From Tautonia plasticadhaerens (GTDB lineage Bacteria > Planctomycetota > Planctomycetia > Isosphaerales > Isosphaeraceae): a stretch of DNA of 64,000 bases. This document shows, piece after piece, positions 46,579 to 55,293 of this stretch. The notes under the pieces were generated by a model. It worked only from the letters and a program-made list of their open reading frames with translations, made no database searches and was not told where the DNA came from. The translations under genes were made by a program, and so were the position numbers. The stretch lies in assembly GCF_007752535.1 (NCBI RefSeq), contig NZ_CP036426.1, positions 7,254,001 to 7,318,000 of the forward strand. The letters run 5' to 3'. Within the stretch, counting starts at the first letter, position 1; every line of letters begins with the position of its first letter.

Positions 46579-48117
46579 TCAGCCGCCCCGGACGAGGTCG
46601 GCCATCTGTGCGAACCGGCCCTTCAGGTCGCCGTAGAGCCCCCGGTAGATTGGGTAGGCCGCGTCGTAGAGCGCCTTCGCCTTCGGGTCGACGGGCACCG
46701 TCTCGGCCAGGGTGATCGTCGCGTCGCAGGCCTCGGCCACGGAGGAATAGGCCCCGGTACCGACCAGGGCCAGCAAGGCGACGCCAAATGCCGGGCCCTC
46801 GCTCGCGTTGATCGTGCAGGCGTCCTGGCCGTAGATGTCGGCCTGGAGTTGCCGCCAGAGCGGGTTGCGGGCGCCGCCGCCGGAGAGGCGGATCTGGTTG
46901 ACGGGGGCGCCCATCTCCCGGATCAGCTCCAGGCAGTCGCGCATGGCATAGGTCGCCCCCTCCATCACGGCCCGGATCAGGTGGGCCCGGCCGTGCCGGA
47001 CGGTCAGGCCGATCCAGCCCCCCCGTGCCTTCGGGTCGAAGTGCGGGGTGCGCTCGCCGGTCAGGTACGGCAGGAAGAACAGCCCCTCGGCGCCCGGGCC
47101 CACGGTGGCCGCCTCGTCGGTCAGCAGGAAATACGGGTCGACCCCCTGCTCCTTCGCCGCGGCGACCTCCGCCCTGCCCAGCTCGTTGCGGAACCACTGC
47201 ATGCTGCCCCCGGCGGCCAGGACCACGCCGAAGGCGCAGAACTCGCCGGGCACCGCGTGGCAGAAGCGCTGGAGGCGGCCCTCGGGGTCGAAGCCGACCT
47301 GGTCGAGGTGTGCGAAGACCACGCCCGAGGTCCCCATCGTCGCCGAGACCGCCCCCGCCCGGACGATCCCGTTGCCCACGGCCCCCGCCGGCTGGTCGCC
47401 GCCGCCGCCGACGATCGGCGTCCCCGCCGCCAACCCGGTCGCCTTCGAGCCCAGTTCGCTGACCTTGCTCGAGACCTCGAAGCTCTCGAAGCAGTCCGGC
47501 AAGAGCGACCGGTCCAGGTCGAGCTTGCCGAGCAACTCGTCGCTCCAGCGACGGTAGGTCACGTCGAGCAGAAGGGTGCCCGAGGCGTCGCTCACCTCCG
47601 TGGCGAAGGTCCCCGAGAGGCGATAGCGGATGTAGTCCTTCGGCAGGAGGACCATCCGGACCCGATCCCAGTGCTCCGGCTCGTGTCGACGGACCCAGAG
47701 CAGCTTCGGCGCCGTGTAGCCGGTCAACGCCCGGTTGGCGACCAGCTTGACCAGGGCCTCCCGCCCCCCGGCCCTCGACTCGATCTCGTCGCACTCCTCC
47801 CCCGTCCGCTGGTCGTTCCAGAGCAGGGCCGGGCGGACGACCGCGCCGGATTCATCCAGGAAGACTGATCCGTGCATCTGGCCGCTCAGGCCGACGCCGG
47901 AGACGTCCCCCGGCTTCAGGCCCGCCTTCGCCATGACCTCCCGGACGGTCGAGGCGGTGGCGTCCCACCAGAGTTGCGGGTCCTGCTCCGACCACCCCGG
48001 CCTCGGGTAGCTGCACGGGTATTCGGCCGAGGCCCCGGCGAGGATCTCGCCGGTCTCCCGGATGGCGATGGTCCTGGTGCCCGAGGTGCCGACGTCGATC
48101 CCCAGCGTCACGCTCAC
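46579..48117 (-). CDS. xylB: Xylulokinase (FGGY family)
   Basis: 512 residues. FGGY-kinase features: [15 protein letters not shown] at the start, [29 protein letters not shown], the catalytic aspartate region [23 protein letters not shown], and the C-terminal [18 protein letters not shown]. The SGQMHG motif is typical of xylulokinases, which phosphorylate D-xylulose to feed the pentose phosphate pathway. GTG at 48117 overlaps the stop of the upstream hydrolase in a GTGA. Nearby isomerase-like genes fit xylose or related pentose use, although no xylose transporter is seen. Confidence 0.92.
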   Translation of the reverse strand: MSVTLGIDVGTSGTRTIAIRETGEILAGASAEYPCSYPRPGWSEQDPQLWWDATASTVREVMAKAGLKPGDVSGVGLSGQMHGSVFLDESGAVVRPALLWNDQRTGEECDEIESRAGGREALVKLVANRALTGYTAPKLLWVRRHEPEHWDRVRMVLLPKDYIRYRLSGTFATEVSDASGTLLLDVTYRRWSDELLGKLDLDRSLLPDCFESFEVSSKVSELGSKATGLAAGTPIVGGGGDQPAGAVGNGIVRAGAVSATMGTSGVVFAHLDQVGFDPEGRLQRFCHAVPGEFCAFGVVLAAGGSMQWFRNELGRAEVAAAKEQGVDPYFLLTDEAATVGPGAEGLFFLPYLTGERTPHFDPKARGGWIGLTVRHGRAHLIRAVMEGATYAMRDCLELIREMGAPVNQIRLSGGGARNPLWRQLQADIYGQDACTINASEGPAFGVALLALVGTGAYSSVAEACDATITLAETVPVDPKAKALYDAAYPIYRGLYGDLKGRFAQMADLVRGG

Positions 48118-48968
48118 GTCCGGATCTCCCAGCGCTCCCCGCACCGCAGCACCACCGGCTCGATCCCGGCGCTCAGCCCCCTCGACGCCTCGACGAAGCT
48201 GCTGACCGGCACGGTGTTGAAGGTGAACATGTCATAGTGATGCGGCACCAGGAACCTCGGCCGGCACGCGTTCGCCAGCCCGACCGCCTCCTCGGCCGAC
48301 ATGTTCCCCGCCACCCTGCGGCGGGGGTCCCAGCCGTTGATCGGCAGGAAGAAGGCGTCGAACGGCCCGGGGCCGAGGTTCTCGACCAGCCCATCGTAAA
48401 CCACCGAGTCCCCGCTGTGGTAGAAGCGCACGCCGTCCACCTCGACCACGAACCCGAGGTAGAGGCAGAGCCCCGACGTGTCCTTGTCCAGCGCCTCGTG
48501 AGCAGACGGCAGGGCGCGGACCCGGAACCCAGCCCGCTCGTGCTCCCAGCCGTCATCGAGTCCCACCAGCCTCCTGCTCGGCAGGCCGAGCTTCTCCGAG
48601 TGGTGGATGAGGGCCTCCGGCACGCAAAGCTCTGCGTTCGGATTGGCCCCGAGCAGGGGGGAAAGCGTCTCGCCGTCGAGGTGGTCGGTGTGCTTGTGGC
48701 TCGCCAGCACCAGGTCCACGCCCGAGAGCTCGTTGCCCCGGATCGGGCAGGCGGTCATCCGGACGTGGGGCTTGTCGGTGTTCGCGTACTTGGCGGTCAG
48801 CGACTCGGACAGGTACGGGTCGATCACCAGCGTGCCGGACCGGGACTTGTAAACGAACCCGCTCTGCCCGAGCCACCAGACGGCGATCGTCCCGGCCTCG
48901 GGGGTCGTCTCTCGGATCTCGGCCGCCAGCTCGGCACCCTTCTTCGATGGCTGGATCAATTCGGTCAT
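48114..48968 (-). CDS. Metallo-beta-lactamase-fold hydrolase, UlaG-like
   Basis: 284 residues. The metal site appears as SHKHTDHLD, with further ligands in YHSGDS and [34 protein letters not shown] at the start is typical of UlaG-like (L-ascorbate 6-phosphate lactonase) and related proteins. The reaction may be opening of a sugar lactone, which would suit the adjacent sugar kinase, but this is inferred. It overlaps both neighbours by four bases (ATGA upstream, GTGA downstream), so three genes are translationally coupled. Confidence 0.85.
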   Translation of the reverse strand: MTELIQPSKKGAELAAEIRETTPEAGTIAVWWLGQSGFVYKSRSGTLVIDPYLSESLTAKYANTDKPHVRMTACPIRGNELSGVDLVLASHKHTDHLDGETLSPLLGANPNAELCVPEALIHHSEKLGLPSRRLVGLDDGWEHERAGFRVRALPSAHEALDKDTSGLCLYLGFVVEVDGVRFYHSGDSVVYDGLVENLGPGPFDAFFLPINGWDPRRRVAGNMSAEEAVGLANACRPRFLVPHHYDMFTFNTVPVSSFVEASRGLSAGIEPVVLRCGERWEIRT

Positions 48969-49624
48969 CGGTCACCTTCCGGTCGCATCGAATCCCCCCG
49001 GGGCCGCCGGCCGAACCAGAGCGCGACCAGCGCCCCGAGCCCTCCGGAGATCCGCGTGAAGCCGCAATGCCCCACCCGCTCGAACGCCAGGTAGCTCGGC
49101 TCGCTCCAGGTCGCAAACTCGTCTCCCTTGCTCGTCGTCCCCAGGACCGCCGGGCCGATCCCCACGACGGAGACGAACCGGTGGGGCGTCTCGATCCACC
49201 AGGTCGGCGCCCGGAACGTGACGCCCGCCGGCTTCGGGGGGTCGGGCCATCTCGGCGGGGCCTGCTGGGGCGTGTAGATCGGCGGAAAGGACGTGCTGGA
49301 GGGGTAGGTCCTGTCGTACGCGTCGGCGATCAGCCCCGAGGTGACGAGGTGTGGCTTCAGGTCCTCCTGGGTCCACGGCCCGAGCGCGACCACGAAGTAC
49401 CCCCAGCCGAAGACCGACGCCCCGAGCCAGACGGCCCGGTCCCGGGCCACGCACGCCCCGACCGTCGCCGAGAGCAGGGCCGCCAGCGTCGCCGAGACCG
49501 CCGCCGAGGCCCGCTGCCCCGGGTTCCCCAGCATCGCAGCCAGCACCAGCGCGACGACCGCGACCACGGCGATCAGCCCCGCGATCGAAAATCTGGGGAA
49601 TACGTAGGTCAGGATCCGGGGCAT
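48965..49624 (-). CDS. Predicted membrane protein, function unknown
   Basis: 219 residues. Three hydrophobic segments lie at the N-terminus (FSIAGLIAVVAVVALVLAAM, ASAAVSATLAALLSATVGA, WLGASVFGWGYFVVALG). A hydrophilic region rich in proline and aromatic residues follows (PPIYTPQQAPPRWPDPP), and a weak segment near the end (GGLGALVALWFG). No family recognised. Its start is two bases after the stop of the MetE-like gene and its end overlaps the hydrolase start, so it is part of a tight operon. Confidence 0.72.
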   Translation of the reverse strand: MPRILTYVFPRFSIAGLIAVVAVVALVLAAMLGNPGQRASAAVSATLAALLSATVGACVARDRAVWLGASVFGWGYFVVALGPWTQEDLKPHLVTSGLIADAYDRTYPSSTSFPPIYTPQQAPPRWPDPPKPAGVTFRAPTWWIETPHRFVSVVGIGPAVLGTTSKGDEFATWSEPSYLAFERVGHCGFTRISGGLGALVALWFGRRPRGDSMRPEGDR

Positions 49625-49626
49625 CG

Positions 49627-50661
49627 TCAGTCCCCCCCACCGATCGACCGGCGGACCAGGCGGACCCCCTCGACCAAGTTCCTCGCCTTGGCCGTCGCCA
49701 CGTGCCTCGCCGTCTGGGAGAAGCCGCAGTCGGGCGTCACCGACACCCGGGAGGCGTCGACGTGCGTCAGGACCGCCCTCAGCCGATCGGCCACCAGCTC
49801 GGCCGGCTCGACCCAGGTATTCTTCACGTCGACCAGCCCGACGGCCACGTCCATCGACTCCGGCAGCTCGGCCAGCAGTTCGACCTCGGCCAGCTCCCGG
49901 CTGGCGAACTCCATCGCCAGCTGGCTGACCTTCGCCCGGCCGATGTGCGGGAACAGCGGGCGGTAGGACCGCCAGCCGACCGCCCGGGCCCGGTAGTTGC
50001 CGAAGCACATGTGCATGCTGATGTAGGCGTCGACTCCCTCGACCGTCCGGGCCACGAGGTCGAGGAACTCCTCGGGGGCGTCGGGGTGGCAGGCGAAGCT
50101 CGGCTCGTCGAGCTGGAGGAAGTCGACCCCCTCGGCCGCCAGCGCCTTCAGCTCGGCGTTGACGATCGGCACGAGGGCCTCGGTCACCCCCATGCGGTCC
50201 GGATAGACCTCCCCGCCGGCGATGCACCCGGCCAGCGTGAACGGGCCTGGCACGGGCATCTTGGTCGGGGCGTCGGTGAGCAGCCGGAACCGCCGAAACT
50301 CGGCGACGGTCCCCAGGCCCCGGGGGGCGGCAAGCGGGGAGACGCAGCGGTACTTGCTCCGCTGGTCGTGGGCCGGGGCTCCCCAGAGGCGATTGCGGGG
50401 GATCGGCTCGATCCCCTCGATGAAGTCGTAGAAGCCCAGGTTGAAGTCGACCCGCTGCATCTCGCCGTCGGTGATCCGGTCGAGCCCCGCGCCGAGCTGG
50501 TCGGCCACCACCACCCGGACGGCGTCGCGCAGCGCCTCCTCCCGGTCGGCGGGGCCGTAGCGGTCGGGACGGTCGGCCACGTCGGCGATGAACGCCTCGT
50601 ACCAGCCGGGGAACGACCAGCTCCCGATCACGGTGGCGGGGATCAGCGGTTCGGAGGACAT
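49627..50661 (-). CDS. Cobalamin-independent methionine synthase-like protein (MetE C-terminal family)
   Basis: 344 residues, the size of stand-alone MetE C-terminal-domain proteins rather than full MetE (about 750). Zinc- and substrate-site text is seen: GLDRITDGEMQR, LQLDEPSFA, MHMCFGN and VTPDCGFSQTARH, the last two holding the cysteine and histidine ligands. Members transfer methyl groups to thiols such as homocysteine or coenzyme M, or have other zinc-thiol chemistry; the substrate is not known here. The ATG at 50661 is chosen because the family start is close (SEPLIPATVIGSW). Confidence 0.86.
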   Translation of the reverse strand: MSSEPLIPATVIGSWSFPGWYEAFIADVADRPDRYGPADREEALRDAVRVVVADQLGAGLDRITDGEMQRVDFNLGFYDFIEGIEPIPRNRLWGAPAHDQRSKYRCVSPLAAPRGLGTVAEFRRFRLLTDAPTKMPVPGPFTLAGCIAGGEVYPDRMGVTEALVPIVNAELKALAAEGVDFLQLDEPSFACHPDAPEEFLDLVARTVEGVDAYISMHMCFGNYRARAVGWRSYRPLFPHIGRAKVSQLAMEFASRELAEVELLAELPESMDVAVGLVDVKNTWVEPAELVADRLRAVLTHVDASRVSVTPDCGFSQTARHVATAKARNLVEGVRLVRRSIGGGD

Positions 50662-50704
50662 GGGAGAGGTCCCGATTCGATTCGCGTCGGAGGAATTCCC
50701 CGGT

Positions 50705-52705
50705 TCATTCCCCGGCCGGGGCACCCAGCAGCCGGTCGATCGACTCGACCGCGATGGGGTGGTACTTCGGCCGGGCCATCGCGTAGATGACCCGGGCGCG
50801 GTCGATCTCCCCGGCGTCGACCATCGCCGAGTAGAGCGGCATGAGGAACTTCCGCCGGCCGATCGTGGTCAGGAAGCGATCGAGCCGGGAATCGGCCTCG
50901 CCGTATCCGGTCCGGATCGCCAGTTCCAGCCATTTGCAGGCGATCTCGGCGTTCTGCTTCCGGGTGATCATTAGGCCCCGGTCCAGCTCCGAGACCCGAT
51001 CGACCGGCAGGTCCTCGGGCAACTGCCCGAGGAACCGCAGCCATTCCTGCGTCGTCCAGTCTTCGGTGCGCAAGTCCTCCGCCTCGACCTCGCCGTCCAG
51101 CCAGGCCCGGACCTGCTCCTCGACCCTCGCCAGCCGGTCGGAAGTCGGCTCCTCGATCGGCGGCAGGCCCGGCTCGTCGAGCCAGGCGCGGAGGTCGATC
51201 CGTTCGGCCGCCTCGGGATCGGCCTCGAAGAGGTGCTCGACGAGGTAGCGCTCGAACTGCTCGGTCGTGATGCTCCGGAAGGCGAAGTGGTCGAAGTAGC
51301 CCCGGAGGAAGTCGTCGAACCGCTCCCGGCCGAAGGCGAATTCCAGCGACCGGAGGAACAGGGCCCCCTTGTCGTAGGGGACGGAGGTGACGTTGTCGTC
51401 CGGGTCCCGGCCCCAGAGGTCGATGGCGAGGATCTGGTCTCGCTCGTCCAGCCCCTCCAGCTCGGCCCGGAGCCCGGCCAGGGCGAGCACCTGCTCCATC
51501 TCGGCGCGATCGGCCCCGAAGACGTCCTCGATGATCCGGCGTTCGAGGTAGGAGGTGAACCCCTCGTTCAGCCAGAAGTCGTCCCAGGTGGCATTCGTGA
51601 CGAGGTTCCCCGACCACGAGTGCGCCAGCTCGTGCGCCACCAGCGAGACGAGCGACCGGTCGCCGGCCAGGATCGTCGGCGTGGCGAAGGTGAGCATCGG
51701 GTTCTCCATGCCGCCGAACGGGAAGCTCGGCGGCAGGACGAGCAGGTCGTAGCGATCCCAGCGGTAGGGGCCGAAGCGCCCCTCGGTCGTCTCGATCATC
51801 TCCGGCGTGTCGGCGAACTCCTCGGCGGCGGCCTCGACCAGCGCCGGCTCGGCATAGACCCCCGACCGTCCCCCCAGCGGCCGGAACTCCAGGTCGCCGA
51901 CCGCCAGGGCGATCAGGTACGGCGGGTTCGGGTTCCGCATCTCGAACAGGTAACCGCCCCCCCGGCGGCGGCGGCCCGGCGGCGCCGTGCCGAAATTCCC
52001 TAGCCCGCTCATCACCGGCCTCAGGGCCGGGTCGCCCACCCGGATCTCGGCGAAGTAGCGGACCCGGACGCCCGGGGAATCCTGGAGCGGGATCCAGGAC
52101 CGGGTGTGGATCGCCTGCCCCTGCGAGAAGAGGAACGGGTGCGTGCCCCCGGCCGTCTGCTCGGGTTCCAGCCATTGCAAGGCCGAGGCGTCCCGGCCCG
52201 TCCGGTACTCGACGGCCACCTCCACGTGGTCCCCCACCTCGACCACCAGCGGGGCGCCGTGGATCGGCGAGCCGTCGGCCCTCGACCCGCTCGGGAACAG
52301 CCGACGCTCCCCCTCGGGAACCTCGGGGACGCCGACGGTGAAGGGCAGCTCGATCCGGGAGCCGTCCTCCCCCCTCGCCACCACCGCCTCGACCTCCAGC
52401 CCCTTCGTGTCGAGCCAGAGGGCCGCGCCCTCGGGGCAGTCGGGCGTCCGTTCCAGGGCGAGGACCGCATCCCCGGAGAGTCTCCTGGCCTCGAAGTCGA
52501 CCGCCAGGTCGAGGATGACGTAATTGACCCGGATCTGGTGCGGGTTGCCCCAGGAATGCACGTCGACCGAGCCGGGGGGCAACCCCTGCCTCGACGGCGG
52601 CGGGGGCGGCCCTTCCTGCGCGGAGGCCGACGTCGCGAGGATCGCCACCAGGCCGAGCACCCCGAGTTGCCCCGCCCGACTGGATTGCCCGATCCGCATC
52701 CCCAT
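50705..52705 (-). CDS. Secreted M1-family aminopeptidase (leukotriene-A4-hydrolase-like)
   Basis: 666 residues with a signal peptide (GQLGVLGLVAILATSASAQ). The M1 motifs are intact: GGMENP near residue 327 and the zinc site HELAH (H358, E359, H362) with E381 in WLNEGFTSYLE. The C-terminal helical domain resembles that of leukotriene A4 hydrolase-type peptidases. It cleaves N-terminal residues from peptides, presumably in the periplasm. A longer start upstream is not supported, because the signal peptide begins near 52705 and the extension is low-complexity. It is divergent from the DUF1501 gene. Confidence 0.9.
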   Translation of the reverse strand: MGMRIGQSSRAGQLGVLGLVAILATSASAQEGPPPPPSRQGLPPGSVDVHSWGNPHQIRVNYVILDLAVDFEARRLSGDAVLALERTPDCPEGAALWLDTKGLEVEAVVARGEDGSRIELPFTVGVPEVPEGERRLFPSGSRADGSPIHGAPLVVEVGDHVEVAVEYRTGRDASALQWLEPEQTAGGTHPFLFSQGQAIHTRSWIPLQDSPGVRVRYFAEIRVGDPALRPVMSGLGNFGTAPPGRRRRGGGYLFEMRNPNPPYLIALAVGDLEFRPLGGRSGVYAEPALVEAAAEEFADTPEMIETTEGRFGPYRWDRYDLLVLPPSFPFGGMENPMLTFATPTILAGDRSLVSLVAHELAHSWSGNLVTNATWDDFWLNEGFTSYLERRIIEDVFGADRAEMEQVLALAGLRAELEGLDERDQILAIDLWGRDPDDNVTSVPYDKGALFLRSLEFAFGRERFDDFLRGYFDHFAFRSITTEQFERYLVEHLFEADPEAAERIDLRAWLDEPGLPPIEEPTSDRLARVEEQVRAWLDGEVEAEDLRTEDWTTQEWLRFLGQLPEDLPVDRVSELDRGLMITRKQNAEIACKWLELAIRTGYGEADSRLDRFLTTIGRRKFLMPLYSAMVDAGEIDRARVIYAMARPKYHPIAVESIDRLLGAPAGE

Positions 52706-53206
52706 CCCCCCAATCCCGTTGCGGCGATCGTCCCCGTCCCGACGGCCCGGCCCCCTCGAGGCCGGCCCGATCGACTCTACCCCGATCGCCCTCCCGGCTC
52801 CAGGCGTCGCCCCGCCCCCGGATCCCGGACCGGCACCCCGGGGCCCCGGATCTGCAAGGGAATTCCCCGACCGCGACCCCGGCCCGGGGGCCCGAGGGGG
52901 GTCGATCGCCCTCCCCGATTTTTTTCCAACGTCCCTTGCATCCATCGCGTATCTCTCAGTATGTTCGACCCGATCTCCTGTTAAACAAATCGCCGAACTT
53001 CCGACGAATGGATCGGACCGGACCGGACTGACTCTCTGGCATCGCCCATCCTCCCCCATTCTCCTGCCTCGCCCGCTTCAGCCAGCACCGCGAACGAGCA
53101 CCCGGAGCCCCCGCCGACCTCACCCCCGAATCCGCCGGCAGTGCACTGAGGCCGCCGCCTCGGGCGTGAACGAGGTCGACCCACCCCTTCCCAAGGAGAC
53201 GTCCGC
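52706..53206. other. Divergent intergenic region between aminopeptidase and DUF1501 genes
   Basis: 501 bases without a gene I can support. The left half is GC-rich and proline-codon-like in every frame. From 52918 it turns A/T-rich (GATTTTTTTCC), and TTGCAT (52936) with TATGTT (52960), 18 bases apart, is a weak candidate promoter for the DUF1501 gene. A terminator-like hairpin precedes it (52894-52925). Open frames here have no similarity to known families. Confidence 0.4.
52894..52925 (+). terminator. Terminator-like hairpin in a divergent intergenic region
   Basis: GAGGGGGG and CCCTCCCC can pair around loop TCGATCG (one A-C mismatch, one G-T pair), followed by GATTTTTTT on the plus strand. 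It lies where no upstream plus-strand gene is known. Confidence 0.38.
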
Positions 53207-54508
53207 ATGGCCCTCCCGATCGGATCGATCGGCCGCCGAGGCTTCCTGACCGTCGGCGCCTGCGGCTTCGGCCTGACGCTCGGCGAGCTATTCCGCCTCC
53301 GGGCCCGGGCCGAGCAGAAGGCCTACGGCCCCGTCGACGCCCGGGCCGACTCGGTCATCCACATCTTCCTGCCGGGCGGCCTGGCCCACCAGGAGTCGTT
53401 CGACCCGAAGCCTTACGCGCCGATCGAGTACCGCGGCGAGCTGGGGACCGTCCAGACCAAGATCGCCGGCGAGCCGTTCAGCGAGACGCTGGCCCGGACC
53501 AGCCAGGTGGCCGACAAGCTCACCGTCATCCGCTCGATGACCCACGGCGAGGCCGCCCACGAGCGCGGCACGCACAACATGTTCACCGGGTACCGGCCGA
53601 GCCCGGCCCTGCTGTACCCGAGCATGGGCAGCGTGATCGCCCACGAGTACGGCCCCCGCAACAACTTGCCGCCGTACGTCTGCGTGCCGGACATGCCGAA
53701 TGAGTACGCCGGCACCGGCTACCTCAGCTCGGCCTTCTCCCCGTTCTCGCTGGGCAGCGACCCGGCGAACTCGGGCTTCCGCGTGCAGGACCTCGACCTG
53801 CCCGGCGGCGTGGACGACTCCCGATTCGCCACCCGGCGCTCGGCGCTGGACGCCGTCAACGATTACTTCCGCAAGCGTGAGAAGGCCGACGAGCTGACGG
53901 CGATGGATACCTTCTACGACCGGGCCTACAGCCTGATCAGCTCCCCCGACGCCCGGGCCGCCTTCGACATCAACGCCGAGCCCGAGGCGATCCGCAACGA
54001 GTACGGCATGACCCAGGCCGGCCAGCGCATGCTCATGGCCCGCCGCCTGGTCGCCGCCGGCGTCCGGATGGTCACCCTGACCTACGGCGGCTGGGACATG
54101 CACACCGGGATCGCCGGCGGGATGCGCGGCCAGATGCCCGCCTTCGACCAGGCCTTCGCCGCGTTGATCACCGACCTCGACCGCACCGGCCTGCTCGACC
54201 GCACCCTGGTCATGGTCTCCAGCGAGTTCGGCCGGACCCCGAAGGTCAACACCACCGCCGGCCGGGACCACTGGCCGAAGGTCTTCAGCGTCGCCCTGGC
54301 CGGCGGCGGCGTGAAGGGCGGCTACGTCCACGGCGCCAGCAACGCCACCGCCAGCGACCCCGACCGCGACCCGGCCGGGCCCGAGGACCTGGCCACCACG
54401 GTGTACAAGCAGCTCGGCATCGTCGCCGACAAGGAGCTGATGGCCCCCGGCGACCGACCCATCGAGATCGTCGACGGCGGCCGGGTCCTCACCGAGTTGC
54501 TGGCCTGA
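53207..54508 (+). CDS. DUF1501 protein (planctomycete sulfatase-like secreted family)
   Basis: 433 residues. The start GRRGFLTVGACGFGLTLGEL is a twin-arginine-like signal. The DUF1501 core is plain: HIFLPGGLAHQESFDPKP, IRSMTHGEAAHERGTHNM, VTLTYGGWDMHTG, LVMVSSEFGRTPK and GRDHWPKVFSVALAGGG. These residues resemble the metal site of the alkaline phosphatase/sulfatase superfamily, but no activity has been firmly assigned to the family. In planctomycetes it is usually paired with DUF1549/DUF1553 cytochrome proteins, as here (57932). Confidence 0.94.
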   Translation: MALPIGSIGRRGFLTVGACGFGLTLGELFRLRARAEQKAYGPVDARADSVIHIFLPGGLAHQESFDPKPYAPIEYRGELGTVQTKIAGEPFSETLARTSQVADKLTVIRSMTHGEAAHERGTHNMFTGYRPSPALLYPSMGSVIAHEYGPRNNLPPYVCVPDMPNEYAGTGYLSSAFSPFSLGSDPANSGFRVQDLDLPGGVDDSRFATRRSALDAVNDYFRKREKADELTAMDTFYDRAYSLISSPDARAAFDINAEPEAIRNEYGMTQAGQRMLMARRLVAAGVRMVTLTYGGWDMHTGIAGGMRGQMPAFDQAFAALITDLDRTGLLDRTLVMVSSEFGRTPKVNTTAGRDHWPKVFSVALAGGGVKGGYVHGASNATASDPDRDPAGPEDLATTVYKQLGIVADKELMAPGDRPIEIVDGGRVLTELLA

Positions 54509-54529
54509 GCCCGATCGGGCGAGAATCGA

Positions 54530-54563
54530 GGCGGGGCCGGGCCGTAGGTGGGTCGGCCCCGCC
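54530..54563 (+). terminator. GC-rich hairpin after the DUF1501 gene
   Basis: GGCGGGGCCG (54530-54539) pairs perfectly with CGGCCCCGCC (54554-54563). It stands 22 bases after the DUF1501 stop and before the Uma2 gene. There is no T-run, so termination would be partial. Confidence 0.38.
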
Positions 54564-54587
54564 CATCACTCGCCGGAGGCGACGACA

Positions 54588-55199
54588 ATGCCCCAGGTGC
54601 TCCTGTCTCGCGGGCAACTCAGACGGATCATCCGGCGCCGGAAGGAATCGGGGGCGTCTCGCTGGGACGAGGTCTGGGACGGAGTCTACGTCGTGTCGCC
54701 CGACCCGGATATCGAGCACCAGGGATTGGCCGGGCACTTGCTGCTCGCATTGCACCTCTCGATCGGCAACGAGGCCGGCCTCCGCATCTTCCCGAACGTC
54801 AATATCTCTGACCGAGAGGATCGCTGGCGGAAGAACTTCCGGTGCCCGGACGTCTCGGTCTTCCTGCCGGGAAACACTGCCGAGGACCGTGGCTCCCACT
54901 GGCTCGGCGGCCCCGACTTCGCCGTCGAGATCATCAGCCGAGGAGACCGGGCCCGCCGCAAGCTGCCGTTCTATGCCAAGGTCAACGTCCGAGAGGTGCT
55001 CATCATCGACCGCTTCCCCTGGAAGCTCGAACTCCATCGCCGCCTCGACGACCAGTTCCTCATGGTCGGGACCTCATCCCTTGCCGACCCCGGACCATTC
55101 CCCAGCGACGTCCTCCCGCTGAGCTTCCGCCTCATCCCGGGAGAGCCGAGGCCGATGATCGAGGTCACCCGGCGAGACGGCGCCCGTTGGACCATCTGA
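54588..55199 (+). CDS. Uma2-family protein (PD-(D/E)xK nuclease fold), second copy
   Basis: 203 residues. Core: WDEVWDGVYVVSPDPDIEHQG near residue 30, FRCPDVSVFLPGN in the middle and DFAVEIISRGDRARRKLPFYAKVNVREVLIID, with the acidic residues and lysine of the nuclease fold. It is divergent from the copy at 2387; the two share only the fold. The gene uses more A/T-ending codons than its neighbours, which may mean later arrival. It interrupts the otherwise coherent DUF1501-PPC-DUF1549 series. Confidence 0.88.
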   Translation: MPQVLLSRGQLRRIIRRRKESGASRWDEVWDGVYVVSPDPDIEHQGLAGHLLLALHLSIGNEAGLRIFPNVNISDREDRWRKNFRCPDVSVFLPGNTAEDRGSHWLGGPDFAVEIISRGDRARRKLPFYAKVNVREVLIIDRFPWKLELHRRLDDQFLMVGTSSLADPGPFPSDVLPLSFRLIPGEPRPMIEVTRRDGARWTI

Positions 55200-55293
55200 C
55201 GCAGCGGCAACGACTCCCGAGACCGACCCTCGCTTGACCGACCGCCCTCGGACCTACCCCCACCGCCGACGCCTTCCCCCCGCGAGGATCGCC

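Noticed and set aside
52706-53059. N-terminal extension of the M1 aminopeptidase
   Set aside because: The extension is low-complexity, precedes a clear signal peptide, and would occupy the divergent promoter region.
54588-55199. Uma2 gene as a transposon-borne nuclease
   Set aside because: There are no flanking repeats or mobility genes; only a mild difference in codon use was noted.
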